Source: a virus
Strand: one strand, 5' to 3'
Length of the DNA stretch: 29,264 nt
IMG/VR virus record: IMGVR_UViG_3300030380_002079
Span: 1-29,264 of that record
The position numbers and the translations under genes were made by a program. The notes under the pieces are model-generated. The model saw only the letters and a program-made list of their open reading frames with translations. It had not been told where the DNA came from and made no database searches. Shown here one piece after another: positions 6,874-12,092 of this stretch (position 1 is the stretch's first letter; the number at the start of each line of letters is the position of its first letter).

Positions 6874-7111
6874 TTGGTAGTTCTTTTTTTTCCTCTGTAA
6901 TATTAGAAACATCAAAATTATTTTCTTCTATCTTTAAAGAAACCATATTTACGGGTACTCCGTCATTTGTTTCTGTTTTTTTCCATAAAGCACCACTATA
7001 TACTTGTCCTGCTTTTAAAGTTATATCTTCGTTAACAGTTATTTTATTATTTTTATATAATGGTTGATTGCCTGTGGCTTCTTCTTGTTTAAATAGATTA
7101 AAATAAAACAT
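6857..7111 (-). CDS. Small SSB-like protein with acidic tip
   Basis: 84 residues. The body is predicted as short beta strands (MFYFNLFK, KITVNEDITLKAGQVYSGAL, VNMVSLKIEE), and the protein ends ELPNDDIF, an acidic tip with terminal Phe similar to the DDDIPF tail of single-stranded DNA-binding proteins, which recruits partner proteins. It is immediately downstream of the ERF annealase (TAATG overlap), the usual place for a phage SSB. The fold is too short for a canonical 110-residue OB fold, so the assignment is tentative; a DUF736-type protein is an alternative. Confidence 0.5.
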   Translation of the reverse strand: MFYFNLFKQEEATGNQPLYKNNKITVNEDITLKAGQVYSGALWKKTETNDGVPVNMVSLKIEENNFDVSNITEEKKELPNDDIF

Positions 7112-7551
7112 TAAATATCGTCCTCTGTCTTTCCTAGTTGTTTATTATTTATAACAGGAGGATTTGAAAATTCACTATCTTCATCTTCTCCTACCTCCAT
7201 CATAAATAATTTCATTAATAAATATTTGTAGGCGTATGTTGTTGCTTTACCGCAACCTTTGTCAGATTGGTCAACCCCGTACCCCACATAATCTCCAACA
7301 GTTATTGAATCGTTAGTGTCGCAATCTATAATTTTTGCATTAACTTTAATAACTGTTAGATTTCCTTCTTTTGTATGTTCACTAACATTAGGTATTATCA
7401 ATATATTTTCTTTTAATAATTGATCTTTGATGACATCGTGAACTGCATTCCATGATGTTATTTTATATGGAACACCTTTTGCCTTTTCTTGCTTAATTGA
7501 TTGAACATTATGCGTTATGTTCATTAGTTTCTTGTAAAGTGAAATAGACAT
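7111..7551 (-). CDS. erf: ERF-family single-strand annealing protein
   Basis: 146 residues. The signature VGDYVGYGVDQSDKGCGKAT followed by TYAYKYLLMKLFMMEVGEDE is that of the ERF superfamily (P22 Erf type), in which this segment lies near the end of the core domain. These proteins form rings on single-stranded DNA and anneal complementary strands, allowing phage DNA recombination and circularisation without RecA. The ATG at 7551 follows a strong AGGAGGT ribosome site. Neighbours are an SSB-like protein and exonuclease-type genes, completing a phage recombination set. The C-terminus is short compared with P22 Erf, so only the core is kept. Confidence 0.9.
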   Translation of the reverse strand: MSISLYKKLMNITHNVQSIKQEKAKGVPYKITSWNAVHDVIKDQLLKENILIIPNVSEHTKEGNLTVIKVNAKIIDCDTNDSITVGDYVGYGVDQSDKGCGKATTYAYKYLLMKLFMMEVGEDEDSEFSNPPVINNKQLGKTEDDI

Positions 7552-7564
7552 TTTTACCTCCTGT

Positions 7565-7855
7565 TTATTTCAATATTGAATGTCCTCTTTGATGCAAACA
7601 TTCTTTTAATAATGGTTTGTAATTATACTCAGCTTTATCGGGAAGCCAAAGCAATTGCGGTCTAATATACCAATTATATGTTCCTTTTGCGAACTCAATA
7701 ACTGTATTAGTGTTTTCTTTAGCAATTGCCTTACAAGTATAAAGATCGTCATTATATCGGTAAGCCACTTCTTGGCCATTATTTCCCCTATGATCTACCA
7801 CGGGATTGTAAACGCATGACGTAGTCAGTAAGATAATTAAGAATAATTTTTTCAT
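7565..7855 (-). CDS. Putative lipoprotein
   Basis: 96 residues. The start MKKLFLIILLTTSC is a lipoprotein-type signal with a likely lipidated Cys14 (the -3 residue is Thr rather than Leu, so it is slightly off consensus). The mature domain is tyrosine-rich with cysteines at YTCKAIA and LKECLHQRG; the YxxDLxxCxxIA ... LxECLxxRGHxIL layout recurs in small marine phage lipoproteins, from memory. A GGAAAGGG ribosome site precedes the ATG. An early-expressed outer-envelope lipoprotein could serve superinfection exclusion. That role is inference. Confidence 0.65.
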   Translation of the reverse strand: MKKLFLIILLTTSCVYNPVVDHRGNNGQEVAYRYNDDLYTCKAIAKENTNTVIEFAKGTYNWYIRPQLLWLPDKAEYNYKPLLKECLHQRGHSILK

Positions 7856-7958
7856 CTATTTTGACCCTTTCCTGTTTGCATAATGGATATTCTTGTTCGC
7901 CAAAATTTACATATAATCTGTAAATTAATGGTAAGAATGGTTTTAAATTATCTGGCAT
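7788..7958 (-). CDS. 56-residue hypothetical protein
   Basis: Chosen start is ATG 7958 (MPDNLKPFLPLIYRLYVNFG), preceded by GGGAG at a 7-base distance; a longer upstream reading in the same frame would lie over the previous gene and is rejected. The C-terminal part (ERVKIDEKIILNYLTDYVMR) overlaps the signal peptide of the lipoprotein gene by 68 bases in another frame. No family recognised. The ribosome site, the 11-base overlap with the upstream gene and otherwise empty 90 bases support it as coding. Confidence 0.5.
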   Translation of the reverse strand: MPDNLKPFLPLIYRLYVNFGEQEYPLCKQERVKIDEKIILNYLTDYVMRLQSRGRS

Positions 7959-8139
7959 AAATGAACTCCCTAAATTTATCTGCATCAAAGTTTGCGTTAG
8001 TTTCTTTAAGATATTCAATAAATGTTGTAATGACTTGTGCCTTTGGATTTGGCATTTCATCAAAATTCATTGAATCAATCTCAATTAATATTCGAGCAAG
8101 ATACTCAAAATGTCTTTTTTCAAATTTTGGCGTTTTCAT
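7948..8139 (-). CDS. 63-residue helical hypothetical protein
   Basis: Starts MKTPKFEKRHFEYLARILIE and continues with a helical, acidic-then-basic sequence (FDADKFREFIYAR). There is a strong GGAGGA site before the ATG, and the ATG overlaps the previous stop (TAATG). The MKTPKF..RHFE.LA opening recurs, from memory, in small early genes of marine phages. No function known. It may be one of the host take-over proteins that such early micro-gene chains usually encode. Confidence 0.6.
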   Translation of the reverse strand: MKTPKFEKRHFEYLARILIEIDSMNFDEMPNPKAQVITTFIEYLKETNANFDADKFREFIYAR

Positions 8140-8354
8140 TATTCCTCCGACTTATCTATGGAAACCATAACTTTTATATTTCCTCTAAATTGATAGTGGT
8201 CGTTTAAATCATCTAATAATCTACACAATGATTTAGAATTCATACCGTCTACCATTTTTAAAGCTGAAACAATTTTTGTGTCATCTGATTGTTTCTTTTT
8301 TTTGTCGTCCCAATAAGTGTCGATAACTTCTATTTTTAATTCATCAATGTACAT
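8139..8354 (-). CDS. 71-residue acidic hypothetical protein
   Basis: The sequence is MYIDELKIEVIDTYWDDKKK, a helical middle with GMNSKSLCRLLDDLNDHYQF, then a terminal strand NIKVMVSIDKSEE. It is likely a compact alpha/beta fold with no membrane segment. An AGGAG site lies 5-6 bases before the ATG. It is coupled with its neighbours on both sides by short overlaps (11 bases upstream, TAATG downstream). I cannot assign a family. Confidence 0.6.
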   Translation of the reverse strand: MYIDELKIEVIDTYWDDKKKKQSDDTKIVSALKMVDGMNSKSLCRLLDDLNDHYQFRGNIKVMVSIDKSEE

Positions 8355-8472
8355 TTTTAACTCCTGTCTTTTTAACTATTGCATTAAATATTTTTTTCTT
8401 AAGTTCTTCCTGCTTCTTTTTAGGAAATCCATAAAAAACAACTTGTATTTTTTCCTTTTTGGGTTGTGTCAT
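8344..8472 (-). CDS. 42-residue Lys-rich peptide
   Basis: ATG 8472 overlaps the stop of the preceding 33-residue gene (TAATG), and its own stop overlaps the start of the 71-residue gene. Product begins MTQPKKEKIQVVFYGFPKKK and continues as a basic helix (QEELKKKIFNAIVKKTGVKN). The strand-then-helix arrangement may be a minimal alpha/beta peptide. The evidence for coding is the unbroken chain of overlapping start and stop codons. Confidence 0.5.
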   Translation of the reverse strand: MTQPKKEKIQVVFYGFPKKKQEELKKKIFNAIVKKTGVKNVH

Positions 8473-8573
8473 TATTTTTTCCCTTTCTTATTTTTTCTTT
8501 TCTTTGCTAATCTTTTAGTTTTAGCTACGTTATTATCTTTTTGGTTTTTTGAACCTTTAAGAACTGCACTCAT
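8472..8573 (-). CDS. 33-residue basic peptide
   Basis: ATG 8573 follows a near-perfect ribosome site (AGGAGGT, 6 bases away) and overlaps the stop of the zinc-finger gene (TAATG). The product begins MSAVLKGSKNQKDNNVAKTK and ends in a solid Lys/Arg tail (RLAKKRKNKKGKK). A peptide this basic could bind nucleic acids. Its exceptional ribosome site suggests high expression despite the small size. Confidence 0.55.
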   Translation of the reverse strand: MSAVLKGSKNQKDNNVAKTKRLAKKRKNKKGKK

Positions 8574-8857
8574 TATAATACCTCCTGTATTAATTGACTG
8601 TATTGATCGTCTGTTATTATTTTAGTTAATCTACCATGTAAGTAATATGCGTGATAAATTACTTCTTTGTTATTCTCAATCTTAGTGAAATGTTTAACTG
8701 TATCAAACAAAGGCAAGACTGAAAATTTTGTTCCGTCATTTGCAAAGGCACCATGACCTTCGCAATCTTGACATTCTTCAAAGGGTTTTTCCCATTTATC
8801 TTCCATGGGAACAATTCCTGTTCCCTCACAAGATTTGCAATTTATAAATTCTTTCAT
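8573..8857 (-). CDS. DnaJ-type zinc-finger protein
   Basis: 94 residues. Two CxxCxGxG motifs are visible: CKSCEGTG (Cys7, Cys10) and CQDCEGHG (Cys29, Cys32), the half-set of the DnaJ central zinc domain that binds one zinc ion. No J domain is present. The rest (residues 40-94) is a mixed domain with YHAYYLHGRLTKIIT. Stand-alone DnaJ-zinc-finger proteins are common in phages and may bind unfolded protein or host factors. The ribosome site AAGGAGG lies inside the end of the upstream 28-residue gene, and the ATG overlaps that gene's stop (ATGA). Confidence 0.75.
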   Translation of the reverse strand: MKEFINCKSCEGTGIVPMEDKWEKPFEECQDCEGHGAFANDGTKFSVLPLFDTVKHFTKIENNKEVIYHAYYLHGRLTKIITDDQYSQLIQEVL

Positions 8858-8940
8858 TTTTTAAATACCTCCTTAATGAAATAAAGTGAAAAGCCGATCA
8901 TAGCGATATGAACGGCCGTAGTTAAAATTAAATTAAACAT
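8854..8940 (-). CDS. 28-residue membrane micro-protein
   Basis: ATG 8940 comes one base after the stop of the 60-residue gene, and its stop overlaps the ATG of the zinc-finger gene (ATGA). The product is almost entirely one membrane helix: MFNLILTTAVHIAMIGFSLY followed by FIKEVFKK. Lysines at the C-terminal end suggest that end stays in the cytoplasm. It fills an otherwise empty 84-base gap, which supports it as coding. It may be an early inner-membrane effector; function unknown. Confidence 0.5.
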   Translation of the reverse strand: MFNLILTTAVHIAMIGFSLYFIKEVFKK

Positions 8941-8941
8941 G

Positions 8942-9124
8942 CTATCTTTGACTGGCGTTCTCAAAGATTTCAACTTGATCTTCTGAAAGATCAACTCCCC
9001 ACTTATCTTTAAATTCATCAATCACAAATTGTTTGGCTTCGTTTTCATCTTCGAAGTCAATACCGTCAATTTTAGGATCACATTTTCTGTCTTCGACCCG
9101 ATTAATATATGCACTATATTTCAT
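8942..9124 (-). CDS. 60-residue acidic hypothetical protein
   Basis: Start ATG 9124 (MKYSAYINRVEDRKCDPKID) has a GGAGGT site 7 bases upstream; a much longer in-frame reading from further upstream lies over the ArdC-like gene and is rejected. The product is acidic (DFEDENEAKQFVIDEFKDKW, then LSEDQVEIFE). The DFEDENEAKQFVIDEF helix suggests a small compact alpha/beta fold. No family assigned. It is the second gene of the leftward operon. Confidence 0.6.
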   Translation of the reverse strand: MKYSAYINRVEDRKCDPKIDGIDFEDENEAKQFVIDEFKDKWGVDLSEDQVEIFENASQR

Positions 9125-9149
9125 TATAATTACCTCCGAAGAAGTCCGC

Positions 9150-9422
9150 TTATGCGGACTCCTTTTCAAATTCAATTTGTGATACATGAAAGACCGCAAC
9201 CTTTCGAGCCGAATTAAATTGATTGATAGTTTCCCCGTTAACCACATAGTTATCAAATATTGGGGTATTGATTTTAGCAACCGCCTTAGAGCCTTTCTTA
9301 ATAAAGCCACCAAGTTTCTTGGCTTGATTGAAAGTCATAAAACCGCCCTTCAATCCAGTCTTTGCAAGAATTTGTATGTTCATTCCTGCATACTCTTTTT
9401 TTGTATATTCATTGTAAAACAT
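9150..9422 (-). CDS. ArdC N-terminal-like (antirestriction/ssDNA-binding) protein
   Basis: 90 residues from ATG 9422 (MFYNEYTKKEYAGMNIQILA). The core Y.KKEYAGMNIQIL ... GGFMTFNQAKKLGGFIKKGS, then KAVAKINTPIF, matches the ArdC N-terminal domain (DUF1738), which binds single-stranded DNA and protects incoming DNA from restriction in plasmid ArdC. The metalloprotease-like C-terminal domain of full ArdC is absent. An AAAGGAAA site is 5 bases from this ATG; further upstream in-frame starts (ATG 9446, TTG 9557) would add Lys-rich residues. It is the first gene of the leftward early operon, as expected for an immediate defence function. Domain call is good; antirestriction activity is inferred. Confidence 0.7.
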   Translation of the reverse strand: MFYNEYTKKEYAGMNIQILAKTGLKGGFMTFNQAKKLGGFIKKGSKAVAKINTPIFDNYVVNGETINQFNSARKVAVFHVSQIEFEKESA

Positions 9423-9452
9423 TGTATTTCCTTTCGTTGTTTCCATGATGTA

Positions 9453-9480
9453 AATGTACCCTTTTACACCAAAATGACAA
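9453..9480 (-). promoter_or_regulatory. Candidate leftward early promoter
   Basis: On the minus strand TTGTCA (9480-9475, five of six to the -35 consensus) and TACATT (9458-9453, four of six to the -10) are separated by 16 bases. Transcription would start near 9446, leaving a short leader containing the AAAGGAAA site of the ArdC-like gene. AT-rich DNA gives many chance matches, so this is a weak call. Confidence 0.3.
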
Positions 9481-9592
9481 ACTTTTCTTAACAATTTCTT
9501 AATCTTTTTTAATATTGTTTTTTCTTTATTTTCAATGCTTTTTGGTGTATTTATCAAAATATATAGACACTAAGGTGCATATATCCTCCTGT

Positions 9593-9629
9593 GTGGCCTA
9601 GATTTGATCGATTTAGGCCACTTTTTTTT
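9593..9629 (+). terminator. Rightward intrinsic terminator in the divergent control region
   Basis: GTGGCCTA (9593-9600) pairs perfectly with TAGGCCAC (9614-9621), 13-base loop, followed by eight T (9622-9629). GC-rich arms stand out from the surrounding AT-rich DNA. It points toward the DUF1376 gene at 9680, so it would stop transcripts entering that operon from the left; it may act as an attenuator or end a short non-coding RNA made from 9423-9592. In the other direction no T run follows. Confidence 0.75.
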
Positions 9630-9651
9630 ATTTATTTTTTTTAATATTAAT

Positions 9652-9666
9652 TTAGTTATCAACTAA
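9652..9666. promoter_or_regulatory. Operator-like palindrome before replication operon
   Basis: TTAGTT (9652-9657), a 3-base centre ATC, then AACTAA (9661-9666) form a perfect dyad just before the CAGGAG ribosome site of the 9680 gene. A perfect 10-base palindrome TTAATATTAA (9641-9650) lies next to it. Such paired dyads between a terminator and a first gene are a plausible repressor or activator site, possibly for the winged-helix protein encoded at 6360-6557. AT-rich composition raises the chance of coincidence. Confidence 0.35.
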
Positions 9667-9679
9667 CAGGAGAACGAAT

Positions 9680-10447
9680 ATGTCAAGAATGCCAAAAATG
9701 AACTTATGGATTGACGCCTTCAATTCAGATACAAGTTTTCTAACTAATGAAGAATTAGGAATTTATTTCAGATTAATTTTTTTTGCATGGTCAAGAGGTG
9801 GTTGGCTTTGTGATGATTTAGATTTTATTTACACATTAACATCAAATGCTGATGAAAAAAAAGTAGATAAGATATTAAAATTATATTGGACGAGAGACGG
9901 TAGCTGCTATGAGAAAGGGTGGTATCAAAAAAGGTTGAAAGAAGAATACGAAAGAGCAGTTGCTATAACTGAAAAAAATAGAGAGAATGCAAACAGTCGC
10001 TATGCGAACGCATTGCCACCGCATAACGAACGCATTGCCTCTATATCTAAATCTACATCTACATCTATATCTAAAAAGAATATAAATACATATTTTCAAA
10101 TATTTTGGGATATGATTTGTTATAAGATTAGCAAAGGACAAGCGAGAAGAAATTTTGAAAAACTTAGTAAAGAATGGCAAGAAAAAGCAGATGAACTAGC
10201 AAGAATGTATAATAAATATTATTTTAATCTTGGTGATAAAAAATTTGCAAAACACCCAAGCACATGGTTATCATCAGAGGGTTGGGAAGATGAAACACCC
10301 ACAGAAAGTGGATTTGATAAGGAAGAACATGAAAAGTATAGATTTAAACAAAATTGTGAAATGTATAAAAAGGGTATTAGACTTCAAACATGGAGCAGAC
10401 AAGACATGGAAAAATTTGAGCAGGAACTTGCAAATGAATCTAATTAA
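9680..10447 (+). CDS. DUF1376-containing replication initiation-type protein
   Basis: 255 residues. Residues 1-100 match DUF1376 (MPKMNLWIDAFNSDTSFLTN, ELGIYFRLIFFAW, GWLCDD, YEKGWYQKRLKEEY), a domain found at the N-terminus of phage replication initiator-like proteins. Residues about 105-135 are a Ser/Thr-rich linker; residues 135-255 are a helical basic domain (QARRNFEKLSKEW, KHPSTWLSSEGWED) of the type found at the end of such initiators. A good AGGAG site precedes ATG 9680. The linker-coding DNA carries origin-like repeats (see 10005-10110), paralleling lambda O, whose gene contains the origin. First gene of the rightward replication/modification operon. Confidence 0.75.
   Translation: MSRMPKMNLWIDAFNSDTSFLTNEELGIYFRLIFFAWSRGGWLCDDLDFIYTLTSNADEKKVDKILKLYWTRDGSCYEKGWYQKRLKEEYERAVAITEKNRENANSRYANALPPHNERIASISKSTSTSISKKNINTYFQIFWDMICYKISKGQARRNFEKLSKEWQEKADELARMYNKYYFNLGDKKFAKHPSTWLSSEGWEDETPTESGFDKEEHEKYRFKQNCEMYKKGIRLQTWSRQDMEKFEQELANESN
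10005..10110. other. Candidate replication origin inside the DUF1376 gene
   Basis: Two perfect 13-bp direct repeats, CGAACGCATTGCC, lie at 10005-10017 and 10027-10039, i.e. 22 bp apart (about two helical turns). The spacing is not a multiple of three, so the two copies are translated in different frames. They are followed by five copies of ATCT exactly 6 bp apart (10045-10072) and then a very AT-rich stretch to about 10110. Iterons, short repeats and an adjacent AT-rich region within the linker of an initiator gene are the layout of lambdoid origins. Function is inferred. Confidence 0.55.
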
Positions 10448-10461
10448 ACTATGTTTTATTA

Positions 10462-10638
10462 ATGGAAGAAGAACTAAGGCAGCACTTTTTTGTTTTACAA
10501 GAAAAGGACGGTAGCCACTCTGCCTATATAAGATTTGCGGGATTTGAAAACAAAGAACAGGCCCAATATTTAATTGATACTATTATTGCAGAATTAGGAA
10601 TGATAAAAACAGAAACGCAAAAAATAACTTATCATTAA
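10462..10638 (+). CDS. 58-residue hypothetical protein
   Basis: From ATG 10462, MEEELRQHFFVLQEKDGSHS, then a beta/helix/beta text (AYIRFAGFENKEQAQYLIDT, IIAELGM) to a stop that overlaps the ParB-type gene's start (TAATG). It has balanced charge and an alpha/beta character, and codon use resembles its neighbours. It fills the space between the replication protein and ParB genes. No clear ribosome site precedes the ATG, so translation may be coupled to the upstream gene. No family recognised. Confidence 0.6.
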   Translation: MEEELRQHFFVLQEKDGSHSAYIRFAGFENKEQAQYLIDTIIAELGMIKTETQKITYH

Positions 10639-11282
10639 TGCAAATATATCAAAAAAAATTATCGGACATCACTCCATATAATAGAAACCCAAGAAAAAAA
10701 TATGACATTCTTAAAGTTGCTAAATCAATTGAGCAATTTGGTTTTCAACAACCAATAGTAGTAGATAGATCTGGAACAATAATTGTTGGTCATGGAAGAT
10801 TTGAAGCATCAAAACATTTAAAGTTAGAAACTGTTCCTGTTTTAATTGCGGACTTACCACCCGAAAAAGCGAAGGCATACAGAATAGCGGACAATAAAAC
10901 AAATGAGTATTCCGATTGGGATTTCCCCCTTTTAAATAAAGAATTTGGTGACTTATTAGATATAAATTTTGATTTAGAATTAACTGGCTTCGATAATGAA
11001 GAATTAGAAAAAATTATAACCACTCATAAAAACAATGAAGATGTTGAATTTCCAAATATTGAAAATATAGAAAATAGAGAATGGACTGACATGACATTTA
11101 CATTGCATAATGACCAAGCTGATTTTATCAAAGATGTGATTAAAAATTATAAATCATCAAATAATATTGATCACGAACAGAACACAAACTCTAATGGAAA
11201 TGCAATATATTATATTTGTCTAGAAATAGACAAAGTTTTAAAACTTAATGAAAAATTAAATGAGCAAACTAGACAAGAATAA
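10638..11282 (+). CDS. ParB/Srx-fold nuclease-like protein
   Basis: 214 residues. Residues 5-90 are a ParB N-terminal (ParB/Srx) domain: DITPYNRNPRKKYDILKVAK, SIEQFGFQQPIVVDRSG, IIVGHGRFEASKHL, VPVLIADL, and KAYRIADNKTNE. Residues 90-125 (WDFPLLNKEFGDL, GFDNEELEKII) are the region that usually follows in phage ParB-methyltransferase fusions. The rest is a unique domain (WTDMTFTLHNDQADFI...). In many phages this domain precedes a DNA methyltransferase; here it precedes a Mom-like gene, overlapping it by 23 bases. It is more likely a DNA modification or nicking accessory than a partition protein, as no ParA is present. Confidence 0.82.
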   Translation: MQIYQKKLSDITPYNRNPRKKYDILKVAKSIEQFGFQQPIVVDRSGTIIVGHGRFEASKHLKLETVPVLIADLPPEKAKAYRIADNKTNEYSDWDFPLLNKEFGDLLDINFDLELTGFDNEELEKIITTHKNNEDVEFPNIENIENREWTDMTFTLHNDQADFIKDVIKNYKSSNNIDHEQNTNSNGNAIYYICLEIDKVLKLNEKLNEQTRQE

Positions 11283-11967
11283 ACTTGTTGTAAAACTTAT
11301 AGCGAAACCCCTCGCAGATTCTATTGTTAAAAAATTTCACTATTCTGGTAGGGTAGTTCAAAATTCAAAATTGAACTTTGGTGTTTATTATGACGGGGAA
11401 TTAGAGGGTGCGATTCAATTCGGTTCACCATTAGATAAGAAAAAAGTTATTGGTTATGTAAAGAATAGTGGGTGGAACTCATTCTTTGAAATAAATAGAA
11501 TGGCCTTCTCGGATAAACTGCCAAAAAATAGTGAAAGTAGATCATTGTCTATTTGTTTTAAATTAATAAAAAAACATTATCCGTTTGTAAATTGGATATT
11601 GACGTTTGCTGATGCCACATCATGCGGTGACGGCACAATCTATCGTGCCTGCGGTTTTCATTTAGTTGGGGTTAATCCAAATAAAACAATTTATGAAATG
11701 CCAAACGGGGAGCTTATAAGTAATATATCGTTAAGAATGAATGTTGAATTCCAAAAAAAATGGTTTGGAAGAACATATATTGGTGAAGAGGCCTCAAGAA
11801 AAGCAAAAGAGATTGGTGCAAAATTAAAGCATGGTTATCAAATTAGGTATATTAAGTTTTTAGATAATGCAGCAAGAATGAACTTGACATTGCCAATATT
11901 AGATTATGATGAGATTACCAAACAAAATGCAGGAATGTATAAAGGAAATGCGGTTGCTAGAGCATAG
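11260..11967 (+). CDS. Mom-like DNA hypermodification protein (GNAT fold)
   Basis: 235 residues. Core elements match the phage Mu Mom family: KFHYSGRV near residue 25, LNFGVYYDGELEGAIQFGSP, FEINRMAFSDKLPKNSESRS, then NWILTFADATSCGDGTIYRA and CGFHLVGVNP. This is a GNAT-like fold. Mu Mom converts adenines to N6-carbamoylmethyl-adenine, which protects phage DNA from many restriction enzymes. The extended C-terminus (from about 165) is not part of the core. It is co-translated with the ParB-type gene. Homology is by motif recognition, and the exact modification here is unknown. Its last 18 bases overlap a tRNA-like structure. Confidence 0.75.
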   Translation: MSKLDKNKLVVKLIAKPLADSIVKKFHYSGRVVQNSKLNFGVYYDGELEGAIQFGSPLDKKKVIGYVKNSGWNSFFEINRMAFSDKLPKNSESRSLSICFKLIKKHYPFVNWILTFADATSCGDGTIYRACGFHLVGVNPNKTIYEMPNGELISNISLRMNVEFQKKWFGRTYIGEEASRKAKEIGAKLKHGYQIRYIKFLDNAARMNLTLPILDYDEITKQNAGMYKGNAVARA

Positions 11968-12017
11968 TCGAATACTTCGTATTTGAAAGGCGGTGCAACT
12001 CCGACCCAACCGCTCCA
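11950..12017 (+). ncRNA. tRNA-like structure overlapping the mom-like gene end
   Basis: GCGGTTG (11950-11956) pairs perfectly over 7 bp with CAACCGC (12007-12013), which is followed by T and CCA (12015-12017), the form of a tRNA-Gly/Cys acceptor end. A CGAAT/ATTTG arm with a 7-base loop containing TTC (11969-11985; it also zips to an 8-bp hairpin) and a 5-bp T-like arm with one mismatch and loop TGCAACT (11989-12005) lie between. No complete D arm is seen, and position 33 would be C. It is probably a tRNA remnant or a structured RNA, not a normal tRNA. Confidence 0.4.
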
Positions 12018-12026
12018 ATTTCTTAG

Positions 12027-12056
12027 TTGATTTTTACTAAAAAAAAATAATATAAA
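12027..12056 (+). promoter_or_regulatory. Candidate promoter for the packaging/structural operon
   Basis: TTGATT (12027-12032) and TATAAA (12051-12056, five of six to -10 consensus) are separated by 18 bp. This precedes a small hairpin (ACCCA/TGGGT, 12063-12077) and a strong AGAGGTGAT ribosome site (12081-12089) before TerS. It is the largest gap in the rightward gene block (12018-12092), so a promoter here is sensible. Sequence support is moderate. Confidence 0.4.
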
Positions 12057-12092
12057 TAATAAACCCACACTCTGGGTATAAGAGGTGATATT

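Noticed and set aside
7788-8063. Long version of the 56-residue protein
   Set aside because: The added part runs over the 7948-8139 gene; ATG 7958 has its own GGGAG site.
8942-9313. Long version of the 60-residue early protein
   Set aside because: The extra 63 residues are basic and overlie the ArdC-like gene; ATG 9124 has a strong GGAGGT site.
10045-10072. Repeats as a CRISPR array
   Set aside because: Units are only 6 bp with no spacers; they fall in a coding linker and fit origin-type or linker repeats.
10230-10514. Rightward frame overlapping the end of the DUF1376 gene
   Set aside because: It lies mostly inside the DUF1376 gene in another frame; the text lacks protein-like pattern, and the 10462 frame is better supported in the gap.
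11950-12017. Calling a functional tRNA-Gly or tRNA-Glu
   Set aside because: No full D arm, C at position 33 and a mismatch in the T arm; kept as tRNA-like only.
12063-12077. ACCCA/TGGGT hairpin as a terminator
   Set aside because: Only 5 bp and no T tract; it is more likely leader structure before TerS.
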